From contig CAJXQC010000001.1 of assembly GCA_913058495.1 (NCBI GenBank), positions 124,779 through 188,778 of the forward strand: a DNA stretch of 64,000 nt, written 5' to 3'. The stretch is from an uncultured Balneola sp. (GTDB lineage Bacteria; Bacteroidota; Rhodothermia; Balneolales; Balneolaceae). This document shows, one piece after another, positions 47,596 through 56,105 of the stretch (the first letter of the stretch is position 1; each line of letters starts with the position of its first letter). The notes under the pieces were generated by a model, which did no database searches, was not told the DNA's origin, and was given only the letters and a program-made list of their open reading frames with translations. A program made the position numbers and the translations under genes.

Positions 47596-49353
47596 TTGTG
47601 CGGTGAATATAAGAGCGTTCGTACTCAATATCGAGGAGTTCTGTATTTAACTGCTAAACATCACATTCTAATAATCTCCGACTTGGATTGGTACCTTACT
47701 TTACTTAATTATTTTTCAATTATTTTCTGTGTCATACTACTCAGATATCATTGGTACAGAACTCGTTTTTTTGTTCACACTTTCCAGCAGGTTGGTTATA
47801 AAAATAACGAGTATTGGCAATGGCTCAGAATGCACTGGGATGAAAAAGTAATACCTGTTGATCTTGGAATATTCAATCTGATATTATTTATAGCAGTTGC
47901 AGTAGATGGATTTTGGGGCTCAGTTGTTACAAGAAGTACACTGGCTGTTGTTTTCTTTGTATATACTGTTTTTTGGCTGAGTTCAATTCAGCGGTACAAA
48001 CAAGAGAAAGTTAAGAAACCACTGATTATTACAAACAGAGTAAAGCGCCTGTTAATACCAGTGGTTCTTTTAGGCGTTCTATTTCCGGCCTTTCTTACGT
48101 TCGAGTCATATTCAGGACGTTTTCTTTATAATTACAGCCCCGGTCTTTTAAATTTTGATATTGTACTCTTGGTTTTTGGGTGGGTATTTTCTGCCATTTT
48201 GATCCCATTCTTTATTTTTATCGCAAGTTGGGTTACAAAGCCTGTTGAGAATGCAATTCAGGAAGGTTTCAAGAAACAAGCGAGAAAAAAGCTTAATTCA
48301 ATGCCACATTTGAAGATTGTTGCTATTACCGGGAGCTATGGCAAAACCAGTACAAAATTTATGATCCGGGATCTTTTGAAAGAAAGATTCAGCGTTTGTT
48401 CTACCCCGGGAAGTTACAACACTCCAATGGGAATCTGCAAAGTCATTAATAATGACCTTCAATCACATCACCAGATTCTAATACTGGAAATGGGGGCTCG
48501 ATACGAAGGAAATATTCAGGAGTTATGTGATATTGCAAAACCGGATATTTCAATAATAACCAATGTGGGTGTTGCTCACTTGGAAACATTTGGTTCTCAA
48601 AAAGTAATAGCAAAAGAGAAAGGAACTCTTGTAGATAATCTGAGTGATGGAGGGGTAGCTATTCTGAATGCCGATGATGAGCTGGTTAGAAAAATGGGGG
48701 AAGAACGCTCAAATATAGAAAGAATTTTAGTTGGCTTGAATTCCGGAGATATTAGAGGAAGTAGTATTAATTATAATTACGAAGGCACGAACTTTGAGTT
48801 AAGCATTGATGAAGAAAAGACTTCAATTCAAACAAGGTTATTAGGTTCTCATAACGTTCAAAATATGTTGTTAGCAATTGGCGCGGCTCATCATTTTGGG
48901 ATTCGGGCAAAAACGATAGCATTGGGAGCGAAAAATATTGAGCCAATTGAGCACCGGTTGGAACTAAAAAAATCCGGCAACTTCTTTATTGTTGATGATG
49001 CTTTTAATTCTAACCCTGTCGGAGCAAAGAATGCCATCGAAATTCTGGCACAATTTTCATCCGGAAGAAGGATAATTATTACTCCGGGGATGGTGGAACT
49101 TGGAGAAATTGAGTTTGAAGAAAACAAAAAGTTTGGTGAAGCAATTGGTAAAGCAAATTTGGATAGAATTATTTTGGTGGGAGAAGAAAGAGCAAAGCCA
49201 ATTCTTGAAGGTATAAATTCAGTTGATGGTCATAAAGAAAACATCACAGTGGTAAATTCTTTATTTGAAGCTAATGATATATTAAAGTCCTTTATCCAAG
49301 CAGGAGACGTAGTACTTTATGAGAACGACCTTCCGGATTTATACAATGAGTAA
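47596..49353 (+). CDS. MurF-like Mur ligase with N-terminal membrane region
   Basis: The Mur-ligase part begins at about residue 235: I-T-G-S-Y-G-K-T-S-T-K-F is the ATP loop, L-E-M-G-A-R and T-N-V-G-V-A-H-L-E-T-F the central motifs, N-A-D-D-E the linker, and D-D-A-F-N-S-N-P the C-terminal domain motif typical of MurF. In front are about 200 residues with five or six membrane helices. The given start is a TTG at 47596 with no ribosome site; TTG 47683, just before the first helix, is another option, so the true start is uncertain. Classic MurF is soluble, so the substrate may be wall-related but membrane-bound. A membrane MurF-like protein is known in some relatives. Confidence 0.75.
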   Translation: MCGEYKSVRTQYRGVLYLTAKHHILIISDLDWYLTLLNYFSIIFCVILLRYHWYRTRFFVHTFQQVGYKNNEYWQWLRMHWDEKVIPVDLGIFNLILFIAVAVDGFWGSVVTRSTLAVVFFVYTVFWLSSIQRYKQEKVKKPLIITNRVKRLLIPVVLLGVLFPAFLTFESYSGRFLYNYSPGLLNFDIVLLVFGWVFSAILIPFFIFIASWVTKPVENAIQEGFKKQARKKLNSMPHLKIVAITGSYGKTSTKFMIRDLLKERFSVCSTPGSYNTPMGICKVINNDLQSHHQILILEMGARYEGNIQELCDIAKPDISIITNVGVAHLETFGSQKVIAKEKGTLVDNLSDGGVAILNADDELVRKMGEERSNIERILVGLNSGDIRGSSINYNYEGTNFELSIDEEKTSIQTRLLGSHNVQNMLLAIGAAHHFGIRAKTIALGAKNIEPIEHRLELKKSGNFFIVDDAFNSNPVGAKNAIEILAQFSSGRRIIITPGMVELGEIEFEENKKFGEAIGKANLDRIILVGEERAKPILEGINSVDGHKENITVVNSLFEANDILKSFIQAGDVVLYENDLPDLYNE

Positions 49354-49363
49354 AAGATAATTT

Positions 49364-50590
49364 TTATTCATACCTGATTGCATTGGCAGGCTGAACTTCA
49401 GATGCTCGGGTTGCAGGCATCCAGCTAGCGGCAATACAAAGGAAAAGGCTTCCCAATAAGATTATAGCAACGTCCATAAGCTGAATTTGAACAGGATATG
49501 CGTCAATCAAAAAAGCAGTTGAAAGTTTGATGATATGAAACTTGAGTTGAAGCCAGCTTAGTACCAGACCCAACAGGCCGCCAAAAATACAACCGATCAA
49601 TCCTATATAAAGTCCTTGTTTCCGAAAAATACTTTTAATTGCTGATTTTGAATAACCCATAGTAATCAAAATTCCAATATCACGTCTTTTTTGGATAACA
49701 ATCATTGTTAAAGAGCCTACAATGTTTAGTACCGCTACAATGATAATTATCATCAAAATTGCATAAGCACCCCATTTCTCCAGATACATAACATCGTACA
49801 AGGCTTTTTGAAGGTCGTACCATGATGAAACTTTGTACTCAGGACCTATTTTAGATTGCAGTGTTGGTTTTATTTGTTGAGCCAATTCACTGTCTGTGAT
49901 TTTAATATCTATACCCGAAATAGCATCTCTGGATTTGAATAGTCTTTGCGCGGCGGTAATATCAATAAAAATCTGGGCGCCACCGCCAATTTGCTCAAGC
50001 TCATAAGAACCCCGGATCTCAAATCGGTACAGTCTTGGAGAAGTTATTTGAGTTAAAGTTCTTCGCATGGCAGAAGCGCTCAGTAAAGCCACTTCATCAC
50101 CTAATTCAAGATCAAGTTCATTTCTAAGTTGTTCATTTATTACAAGGCCGGGTTTTCTGTTTCTTACACTTACATCAAATAAACCGGATTTAATACTTTG
50201 CTCAATTTCAATTAGTTGTCTAAAGCTTTCAGTATCTACACCTCTTATTTCAACTACTTTATTCTCACCACCATCATTTGTAAGCAAAGCCTTACCCTCA
50301 ACGTAAGAAGAGAGAAGAGTTACTTCCGGGAGCGATTCAATCTGATCTGTTAATTCCTGATTCTGTATGAATGTGCTTGTTCCAGCAGCTTCTACACGGA
50401 GATCGGGATCGTAGTTAAGCAGGTAACCTTGAACAACATCAAAAAAACCATTAAGCACAGATAATACTACAATCAATAAGGCAGTACCTATGGTAACCCC
50501 AATTATGCTTATAAAAGTAAGCGTAGAAATAAGCGAAATATGCTTTTTTGAGAAAAGATATCTTTGGGCGATTTGTCCGGTATAGTGCAT
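49364..50590 (-). CDS. LolC/LolE-family ABC transporter permease
   Basis: 408 residues. Four membrane helices: one near the N-terminus (after Q-R-Y-L-F-S-K-K-H-I-S-L-I-S) and three near the C-terminus. A large periplasmic MacB-like domain lies between. The C-terminal I-G-I-L-I-T-M-G-Y-S-K-S-A-I-K-S-I-F and the last S-E-V-Q-P-A-N-A-I-R-Y-E are typical of FtsX-like LolC/E permeases. ATG 50590 is used, as an upstream TTG is unlikely. The ATPase LolD is not next to it. It probably releases lipoproteins to LolA (gene at 24.6 kb). Confidence 0.88.
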   Translation of the reverse strand: MHYTGQIAQRYLFSKKHISLISTLTFISIIGVTIGTALLIVVLSVLNGFFDVVQGYLLNYDPDLRVEAAGTSTFIQNQELTDQIESLPEVTLLSSYVEGKALLTNDGGENKVVEIRGVDTESFRQLIEIEQSIKSGLFDVSVRNRKPGLVINEQLRNELDLELGDEVALLSASAMRRTLTQITSPRLYRFEIRGSYELEQIGGGAQIFIDITAAQRLFKSRDAISGIDIKITDSELAQQIKPTLQSKIGPEYKVSSWYDLQKALYDVMYLEKWGAYAILMIIIIVAVLNIVGSLTMIVIQKRRDIGILITMGYSKSAIKSIFRKQGLYIGLIGCIFGGLLGLVLSWLQLKFHIIKLSTAFLIDAYPVQIQLMDVAIILLGSLFLCIAASWMPATRASEVQPANAIRYE

Positions 50591-50689
50591 AGGTACAAAA
50601 TAGAAAATGAACAACTGTAAAGCATGCCGAATACATCAAAAGATTTTGTGTAAAATTGCTATCTTCGTAGCCTTAAATAAAGAGGATTA

Positions 50690-52894
50690 ATGAGTTCTAC
50701 ACTTAGCAAAGAAATAATAGCCTCAGTTTCTAATGGCACACACGGGGATCCATTTTCGGTCTTAGGTTTACATTCAATTAAAGAGAAGGGAAAGGAAAAT
50801 CTAGTTATACGAGCCTTCCGCCCTGAAGCCAAATCTGTTTCAGCGAATATAGGGACCTCAAAACCATTGGTCTTAGACAAGGTTTCTGATAAAGGGTTAT
50901 TTGAAAAAATAGTTCCCAGAAGAAAAAATAAGTTCGACTATACTTTAATTATTACTCCATTTGAAGGAAAAAAATTTGAAGTGATCGATTCCTATAATTT
51001 TGATTCGCTGTTAAGTGAGTTTGATTTGCAGCTCTGGGGCGAAGGAAATCACCAGAAAGCGTATGAGTTTATGGGCGCTCATCCTAAAAAAGTTGATAAG
51101 ATCGACGGAGTGCACTTTGTAGTAGCAGCGCCAAGCGCATCAAGAGTTAGTGTTGTGGGATCATTTAATAATTGGGATGGAAGAGTTCATCCAATGAGAA
51201 AGTTTCATGATCAGGGAATTTGGGAAATTTTTATCCCACACGTGACAGAGGGTGATTTATATAAATTTGAAATAAAAACACCGGTTCAGGATGCTCCTTT
51301 ATTAAAAGCAGATCCATATGCATTTAAAGCCGAATTACGGCCAAATACTTCATCGGTAGTAACGGGATGTAATGACTTTAAATGGACAGACAAAAAATGG
51401 ATGGGAAAAAGAGCTGAAAAGCAGGCGAAAGACCAGCCCATTTCTATTTATGAACTTCATTTAGGTTCATGGAGAAGAAAAGTTGAAAACGGACAGGACT
51501 TTTTGAGTTATAGAGAGTTGGCTAAAGAGCTGGTTCCATACATCAAGGAAATGGGATTTACTCATATAGAATTACTACCCATTGCAGAACATCCTTATGA
51601 TCCGTCCTGGGGATATCAGATCACAGGGTACTATTCACCAACCCGTAGGTTTGGAGACCCGGAAGATTTTAAATTCTTTGTAAACGAATGCCACAAAGCC
51701 GGAATTGGTGTTTTACTTGATTGGGTGCCGGCACACTTTGCAAAAGACGATCATGGGCTGAGAAGATTTGATGGCACAGGTTTATACGAACACGAAGACC
51801 CGAGACAAGGTGAACACTTGGATTGGGGAACGTGCATTTTCAACTTTGGCAGAACTGAAGTTCAGAATTTTCTGGTTTCAAATGCTGTATTCTGGTGCGA
51901 AGAATACCATATTGATGGGCTCAGGGTTGATGCGGTTGCTTCGATGCTCTATTTGGATTACTCTCGGAAAGAAGGAGAATGGATTCCCAATAAATATGGT
52001 GGAAGAGAAAATATTGAGGCAATAAATCTGCTCAGAAATGTAAATGATGTGCTTCATTCTTTATTTTCCGGTGTACTAACTTTTGCAGAAGAATCTACTT
52101 CTTGGGGCGGAGTTTCCAGGCCTACAGGAACAGGCGGGTTAGGCTTTGATTACAAATGGAATATGGGATGGATGAACGATACTCTTTCTTATATTGAAAG
52201 AGATCCGATCCATAGAAAATATCATCAGGATCAACTCACCTTTTCGATGATATATGCATTTTCAGAACACTTTGCATTACCCTTTTCTCACGATGAAGTG
52301 GTGCATATGAAACAATCAATGCTTTCGAAAATGCCGGGTGATGATTGGCAAAAATTCGCAAATCTGAGATTGCTGTATGCGTATATGTATACACACCCCG
52401 GTAAAAACTTATTATTCATGGGAGGAGAGTTCGGACAATGGTCGGAATGGAATCATGATAATTCTTTAGACTGGCATTTATTGGAGTGGGATAAGCATAA
52501 AGGATTACAACAGCTTGTCAAAGACTTAAACAAGGTCTCAAAGCAGGAGGGATCTCTTCACCAAATTGATGGTGATTGGAGAGGTTTTGAATGGATTGAT
52601 GTTAGCGATGCAGATAATAGTCTTATTTCTTACATTCGTCGAGGTAAAAATGCAGATGATTTTGTTGTGGTAATCTTGAATTTTACTCCTGCAGTTCACC
52701 ACGGATATCAAATTGGTGTTCCAAAGGACGGAGAATATAAAGTAGTGATGAATACCGATTCAGAATACTATGGGGGAAGCAATGCCGGAGATTCGGTTAT
52801 AAAAGCTAAGTGGGGGGAGTGGCATAATCAACCAGCTTATATAAATGTAACTATACCGCCATTAGCAGCACTAATATTAAAACCAAAAGGATAA
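50690..52894 (+). CDS. glgB: 1,4-alpha-glucan branching enzyme
   Basis: Makes the alpha-1,6 branches of glycogen. Two N-terminal beta domains (the second a CBM48 at about 130-230, V-S-V-V-G-S-F-N-N-W-D-G-R) precede the GH13 barrel. Visible residues are H-I-E-L-L-P-I-A-E-H-P, D-G-L-R-V-D-A-V-A-S-M-L-Y (nucleophile Asp), F-A-E-E-S-T-S-W (acid Glu), and F-S-H-D-E-V-V-H (third acid). Its 734 residues are the full-length form. TATCTTCG at 50660-50667 resembles a Bacteroidota -7 box, and AGAGGA precedes the ATG. malQ follows by 2 bases. Confidence 0.97.
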   Translation: MSSTLSKEIIASVSNGTHGDPFSVLGLHSIKEKGKENLVIRAFRPEAKSVSANIGTSKPLVLDKVSDKGLFEKIVPRRKNKFDYTLIITPFEGKKFEVIDSYNFDSLLSEFDLQLWGEGNHQKAYEFMGAHPKKVDKIDGVHFVVAAPSASRVSVVGSFNNWDGRVHPMRKFHDQGIWEIFIPHVTEGDLYKFEIKTPVQDAPLLKADPYAFKAELRPNTSSVVTGCNDFKWTDKKWMGKRAEKQAKDQPISIYELHLGSWRRKVENGQDFLSYRELAKELVPYIKEMGFTHIELLPIAEHPYDPSWGYQITGYYSPTRRFGDPEDFKFFVNECHKAGIGVLLDWVPAHFAKDDHGLRRFDGTGLYEHEDPRQGEHLDWGTCIFNFGRTEVQNFLVSNAVFWCEEYHIDGLRVDAVASMLYLDYSRKEGEWIPNKYGGRENIEAINLLRNVNDVLHSLFSGVLTFAEESTSWGGVSRPTGTGGLGFDYKWNMGWMNDTLSYIERDPIHRKYHQDQLTFSMIYAFSEHFALPFSHDEVVHMKQSMLSKMPGDDWQKFANLRLLYAYMYTHPGKNLLFMGGEFGQWSEWNHDNSLDWHLLEWDKHKGLQQLVKDLNKVSKQEGSLHQIDGDWRGFEWIDVSDADNSLISYIRRGKNADDFVVVILNFTPAVHHGYQIGVPKDGEYKVVMNTDSEYYGGSNAGDSVIKAKWGEWHNQPAYINVTIPPLAALILKPKG

Positions 52895-52896
52895 GA

Positions 52897-54387
52897 ATGA
52901 GATTTCCTCGCTCAAGCGGAACGCTGGTTCACCCGACATCATTTCCTGGAAAATATGGGATTGGTGACTTTGGTAATGAAGCCAGAGATTTTATTGATTT
53001 TTTGGAAGAAACAGCACAAACCATCTGGCAAATACTTCCTTTAACACCCACTGGTTACGGGAATTCTCCGTATGCAAGTTATTCGGCATTTGCAGGTAAC
53101 CCGTACTTGATTTCGCCGGATATCCTGGTCCGTAAAGGGTTGCTTACCAAGAAAGAAGTTTCAAAGGCCGAGTTGCCATCTGATGTTGAAATAGATTACG
53201 AAAAATCATTTAGCACTAAAAATGTATTACTAAAACTGGCATCAGAAAGGTTTTATAAAACGATAGATGCAGATCAGAAGTCTAGGTTTGATGTATTTAA
53301 AAAGCAGAATAAGTTTTGGTTAAATGATTATGCTTTATTTATGGCATGTGGTTTAGATAGAGGAATGCAGCCCTGGAATAAATGGGAGGATAAACTCGCT
53401 CAAAGAGACCCGGAAGCAATAAGTAAGGCTCAAAAAAAATATAAAGAAGAGCTCGCTCATCAGAACTGGTTGCAGTTTGAGTTTTCGAATCAATGGTCTG
53501 ACTTAAAGAGATATGCTAACGACAAAGGGGTAAGAATAATAGGAGACATACCTATTTTTGTTGATCACAATAGCGCTGATGTTTGGGCAAATCCGAAGTA
53601 TTTTGAAGTTGATAAAAAAGGAAATAGAAAACTGGTAGCAGGTGTTCCTCCTGATTATTTCAGCAAAACAGGCCAGTTGTGGGGGAATCCATTATATAAA
53701 TGGAAAGTGCTCGAAAAAGATGGATTTTCTTGGTGGGTAGCGCGGTTCAATCATATGTTTTCTATTTGTGATGCAATTCGTGTAGATCATTTTCGGGGCT
53801 TTGATGCGTATTGGGAAGTTAAAGCTTCTGAAAAAACAGCTGAAAACGGCCGCTGGGTGAAAGGGCCGGGTGAGAAATTATTTAATGCCATTCTGGAAGA
53901 CTGCGGTGAGCTCCCGATTCTGGCAGAAGACCTCGGATTTGTAACAGAAGGAGTAGAAAAGCTCAGAGATAAGTACAACTTCCCTGGGATGAAGATTATT
54001 CAGTTTGCCTTTGATTCCGACTCATCCAATAGCTTTTTGCCACATAATTACCCCCAAAACTGTGTTGTGTATTCCGGAACTCATGATAATGACACAAGTA
54101 TTGGGTGGTATACGAGCGCACCTGAAGTAGAAAAACACAGAGCCAGAGTCTATACAAGATCAGCCGGCAATGATATAAATTGGGAATTTATACGTTTAGG
54201 GATGTATTCAGTGGCTGATCAGGCTATTTTTCCTCTTCAGGATTTTATGGGCCTGGATGCCTCACATCGAACAAATATCCCGGGCACATCATCTGATAAC
54301 TGGACGTGGAGGTACACGGAAGAAATGTTAGAGCAAGTTGATAAAGAAAAGATTAAAGAATTAGTTATCAATACAAACCGAAAATAG
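52897..54387 (+). CDS. malQ: 4-alpha-glucanotransferase (amylomaltase, GH77)
   Basis: Transfers maltodextrin segments between glucans. GH77 motifs are present: S-G-T-L-V-H-P-T-S-F-P-G-K-Y-G-I-G-D, P-Y-A-S-Y-S-A-F-A-G-N-P-Y-L, D-A-I-R-V-D-H-F-R-G-F-D-A-Y-W (nucleophile Asp), I-L-A-E-D-L-G-F-V-T (acid Glu), and Y-S-G-T-H-D-N-D-T. Its 496 residues are the bacterial amylomaltase length. It is coupled to glgB and, after 69 bases, comA follows. Confidence 0.97.
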   Translation: MRFPRSSGTLVHPTSFPGKYGIGDFGNEARDFIDFLEETAQTIWQILPLTPTGYGNSPYASYSAFAGNPYLISPDILVRKGLLTKKEVSKAELPSDVEIDYEKSFSTKNVLLKLASERFYKTIDADQKSRFDVFKKQNKFWLNDYALFMACGLDRGMQPWNKWEDKLAQRDPEAISKAQKKYKEELAHQNWLQFEFSNQWSDLKRYANDKGVRIIGDIPIFVDHNSADVWANPKYFEVDKKGNRKLVAGVPPDYFSKTGQLWGNPLYKWKVLEKDGFSWWVARFNHMFSICDAIRVDHFRGFDAYWEVKASEKTAENGRWVKGPGEKLFNAILEDCGELPILAEDLGFVTEGVEKLRDKYNFPGMKIIQFAFDSDSSNSFLPHNYPQNCVVYSGTHDNDTSIGWYTSAPEVEKHRARVYTRSAGNDINWEFIRLGMYSVADQAIFPLQDFMGLDASHRTNIPGTSSDNWTWRYTEEMLEQVDKEKIKELVINTNRK

Positions 54388-54456
54388 CTTATAAAAGCAG
54401 TTCTTTAATACCATTGTAAAATTGAGTATATTTAGGGCTTTGAATTTTAAGATAGT

Positions 54457-55275
54457 ATGGCATTTACATTAAAAAATATACCATTTAGAACATCAAAACC
54501 TCGAGCAAACGGGATGACCTTTGTCCTGGATAAAGGATACAGCGTGCGGGAGTGCGAAGATTTCTGCCAGGTTGCTTCAGGATTAGTTGATGTAGTAAAG
54601 TTAGGATGGGGAACATCTGTTGTTACTCAAAATCTAGAGGAAAAGCTGGAGGTGTACGCCAATGCAGGTATAACAGTATACTTTGGCGGCACTTTATTCG
54701 AAGCGTACTTGTTACGAGGGCAGTTGGGGGATTATGTAAAATTACTGAATAAGCATAATATTGAAACCCTTGAAGTATCTAACGGTACTATCTGGCTTTC
54801 TGATGATAAGAAACAAAAGATAATCAGAGATTTGAGTAAAGACTTCAGGGTCTATTCAGAAGTTGGGAGTAAAAACCCTAACGAAATCGTTCCTCCATAT
54901 AAGTGGGTTAAGGTTATTCGCGAAGAATTAGAAGCAGGATCTGAAAAAGTAATTTGTGAAGCTAGAGAAAGTGGAACGGTTGGAGTATTTAGGCCGAACG
55001 GAGAAATTAGATCTGGTTTGATTGAAGAAATAACAGATCAAATTCCAGTAGAAAAGCTTATATTTGAAGCTCCTCAGAAAGAACAGCAGGTTTGGTTTAT
55101 AAAAAGATATGGAAGCAATGTAAACCTTGGCAATATTCCTCCTAAAGAGGTAATAGCACTGGAAACAATACGACAAGGGCTAAGAAGTGATACTTTGATG
55201 GATTTTATATCTATAGAAGATCCCGCCTTTCAAGAGATGATGAAGAACAATTCAATTTCAAACGACGAGAAATAA
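54457..55275 (+). CDS. comA: Phosphosulfolactate synthase
   Basis: Adds sulfite to phosphoenolpyruvate to form (R)-phospho-3-sulfolactate. A 272-residue barrel with family stretches: F-V-L-D-K-G-Y-S-V-R-E-C-E-D-F, V-K-L-G-W-G-T-S-V-V, V-Y-F-G-G-T-L-F-E-A-Y, L-E-V-S-N-G-T-I-W-L, S-E-V-G-S-K, and I-F-E-A-P-Q-K-E-Q-Q. It stands between malQ and a glycogen-synthase-like gene (9-base gap), not near comB at 21.4 kb. The next steps (sulfolactate to sulfopyruvate and cysteate) are not seen here. Confidence 0.92.
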   Translation: MAFTLKNIPFRTSKPRANGMTFVLDKGYSVRECEDFCQVASGLVDVVKLGWGTSVVTQNLEEKLEVYANAGITVYFGGTLFEAYLLRGQLGDYVKLLNKHNIETLEVSNGTIWLSDDKKQKIIRDLSKDFRVYSEVGSKNPNEIVPPYKWVKVIREELEAGSEKVICEARESGTVGVFRPNGEIRSGLIEEITDQIPVEKLIFEAPQKEQQVWFIKRYGSNVNLGNIPPKEVIALETIRQGLRSDTLMDFISIEDPAFQEMMKNNSISNDEK

Positions 55276-55284
55276 AGACTATTT

Positions 55285-56082
55285 ATGAAAATTTTATATG
55301 CAGCAGCGGAAATATCTCCATTTGCAAGAATGACATATACAGCAGATCTTTTGCGCTTTTTACCAGCATCATTGCAGGATAAAGGGTTTGAAATAAGAAT
55401 TCTTCTTCCTAAATATGGCTCTATCAATGATAGAAGAAACAGGCTTCATGAAGTAATCAGGCTTTCCGGAATAGAGGTTGAGGTTGGAGACAATGTAGAA
55501 AGCATGAAAATTAAAGTTGCCAGCATTCCAAATGCTAAGCTTCAGGTTTATTTCTTAGATAATGATACTTATTTTAAACGTAAGGGACTGTTCAAGAAGC
55601 CTAACACCGACGAATTTTACGAAGACAACGCAGAACGTTTGGCTTTCTACAATAAAGGAGTGTTGGAAACTGTTATGAAGCTTGGTTGGGAACCTGACAT
55701 TATTCATTGTCATGATTGGCCTGCCGGCTTAATTCCTTTACTGGTAAAGACGAAGTATAAAGACGAGGCGATATTTAAGAATACGCAAGTGATTTATAAT
55801 CTTCATCATCCGGAGAATGAAGGACAAGCCGACACTGCTAAGATTCTTGAATTATTAGGGTTGCCGGAAGATATAGATATAAACAAACTTACAGATAACG
55901 GTAAAGTAGACTTGTTGAGATTAGGACTACAATTTAGCGATCACGTTGTTACTGGTAATTATCTAAAGGATGAGTTTGATGAGACCTTTAAGGAATTGGG
56001 TGTAAAGCCACATCAAATTCAGGGTTCTCCGGAAGACGTATCCGAAAAGTTTGCAGAATACTATAATAAAATAGCTAAGTAA
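55285..56082 (+). CDS. Half-size glycogen/starch-synthase-like protein (GT5 N-domain only)
   Basis: 265 residues that match only the first Rossmann domain of GT5 glycogen synthase (M-K-I-L-Y-A-A-A-E-I-S-P-F-A; I-I-H-C-H-D-W-P-A-G-L-I-P; V-I-Y-N-L-H-H). The usual 480-residue enzyme has a second domain that is absent. The ADP-glucose motif K-x-G-G-L after S-P-F-A is replaced by R-M-T-Y-T. The frame ends cleanly and the next gene starts 23 bases on, so it is not a broken gene; half-size relatives beside DUF4270 genes are common in Bacteroidota. It may bind a glucan or regulate rather than synthesise. Confidence 0.82.
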   Translation: MKILYAAAEISPFARMTYTADLLRFLPASLQDKGFEIRILLPKYGSINDRRNRLHEVIRLSGIEVEVGDNVESMKIKVASIPNAKLQVYFLDNDTYFKRKGLFKKPNTDEFYEDNAERLAFYNKGVLETVMKLGWEPDIIHCHDWPAGLIPLLVKTKYKDEAIFKNTQVIYNLHHPENEGQADTAKILELLGLPEDIDINKLTDNGKVDLLRLGLQFSDHVVTGNYLKDEFDETFKELGVKPHQIQGSPEDVSEKFAEYYNKIAK

Positions 56083-56105
56083 TTTTAAAAATTTATAAAG
56101 AGTTG

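Noticed and set aside
55285-56082. Half-size glycogen synthase taken as a truncated pseudogene
   Set aside because: The frame is clean, the next gene follows closely, and half-size relatives are common in the phylum.
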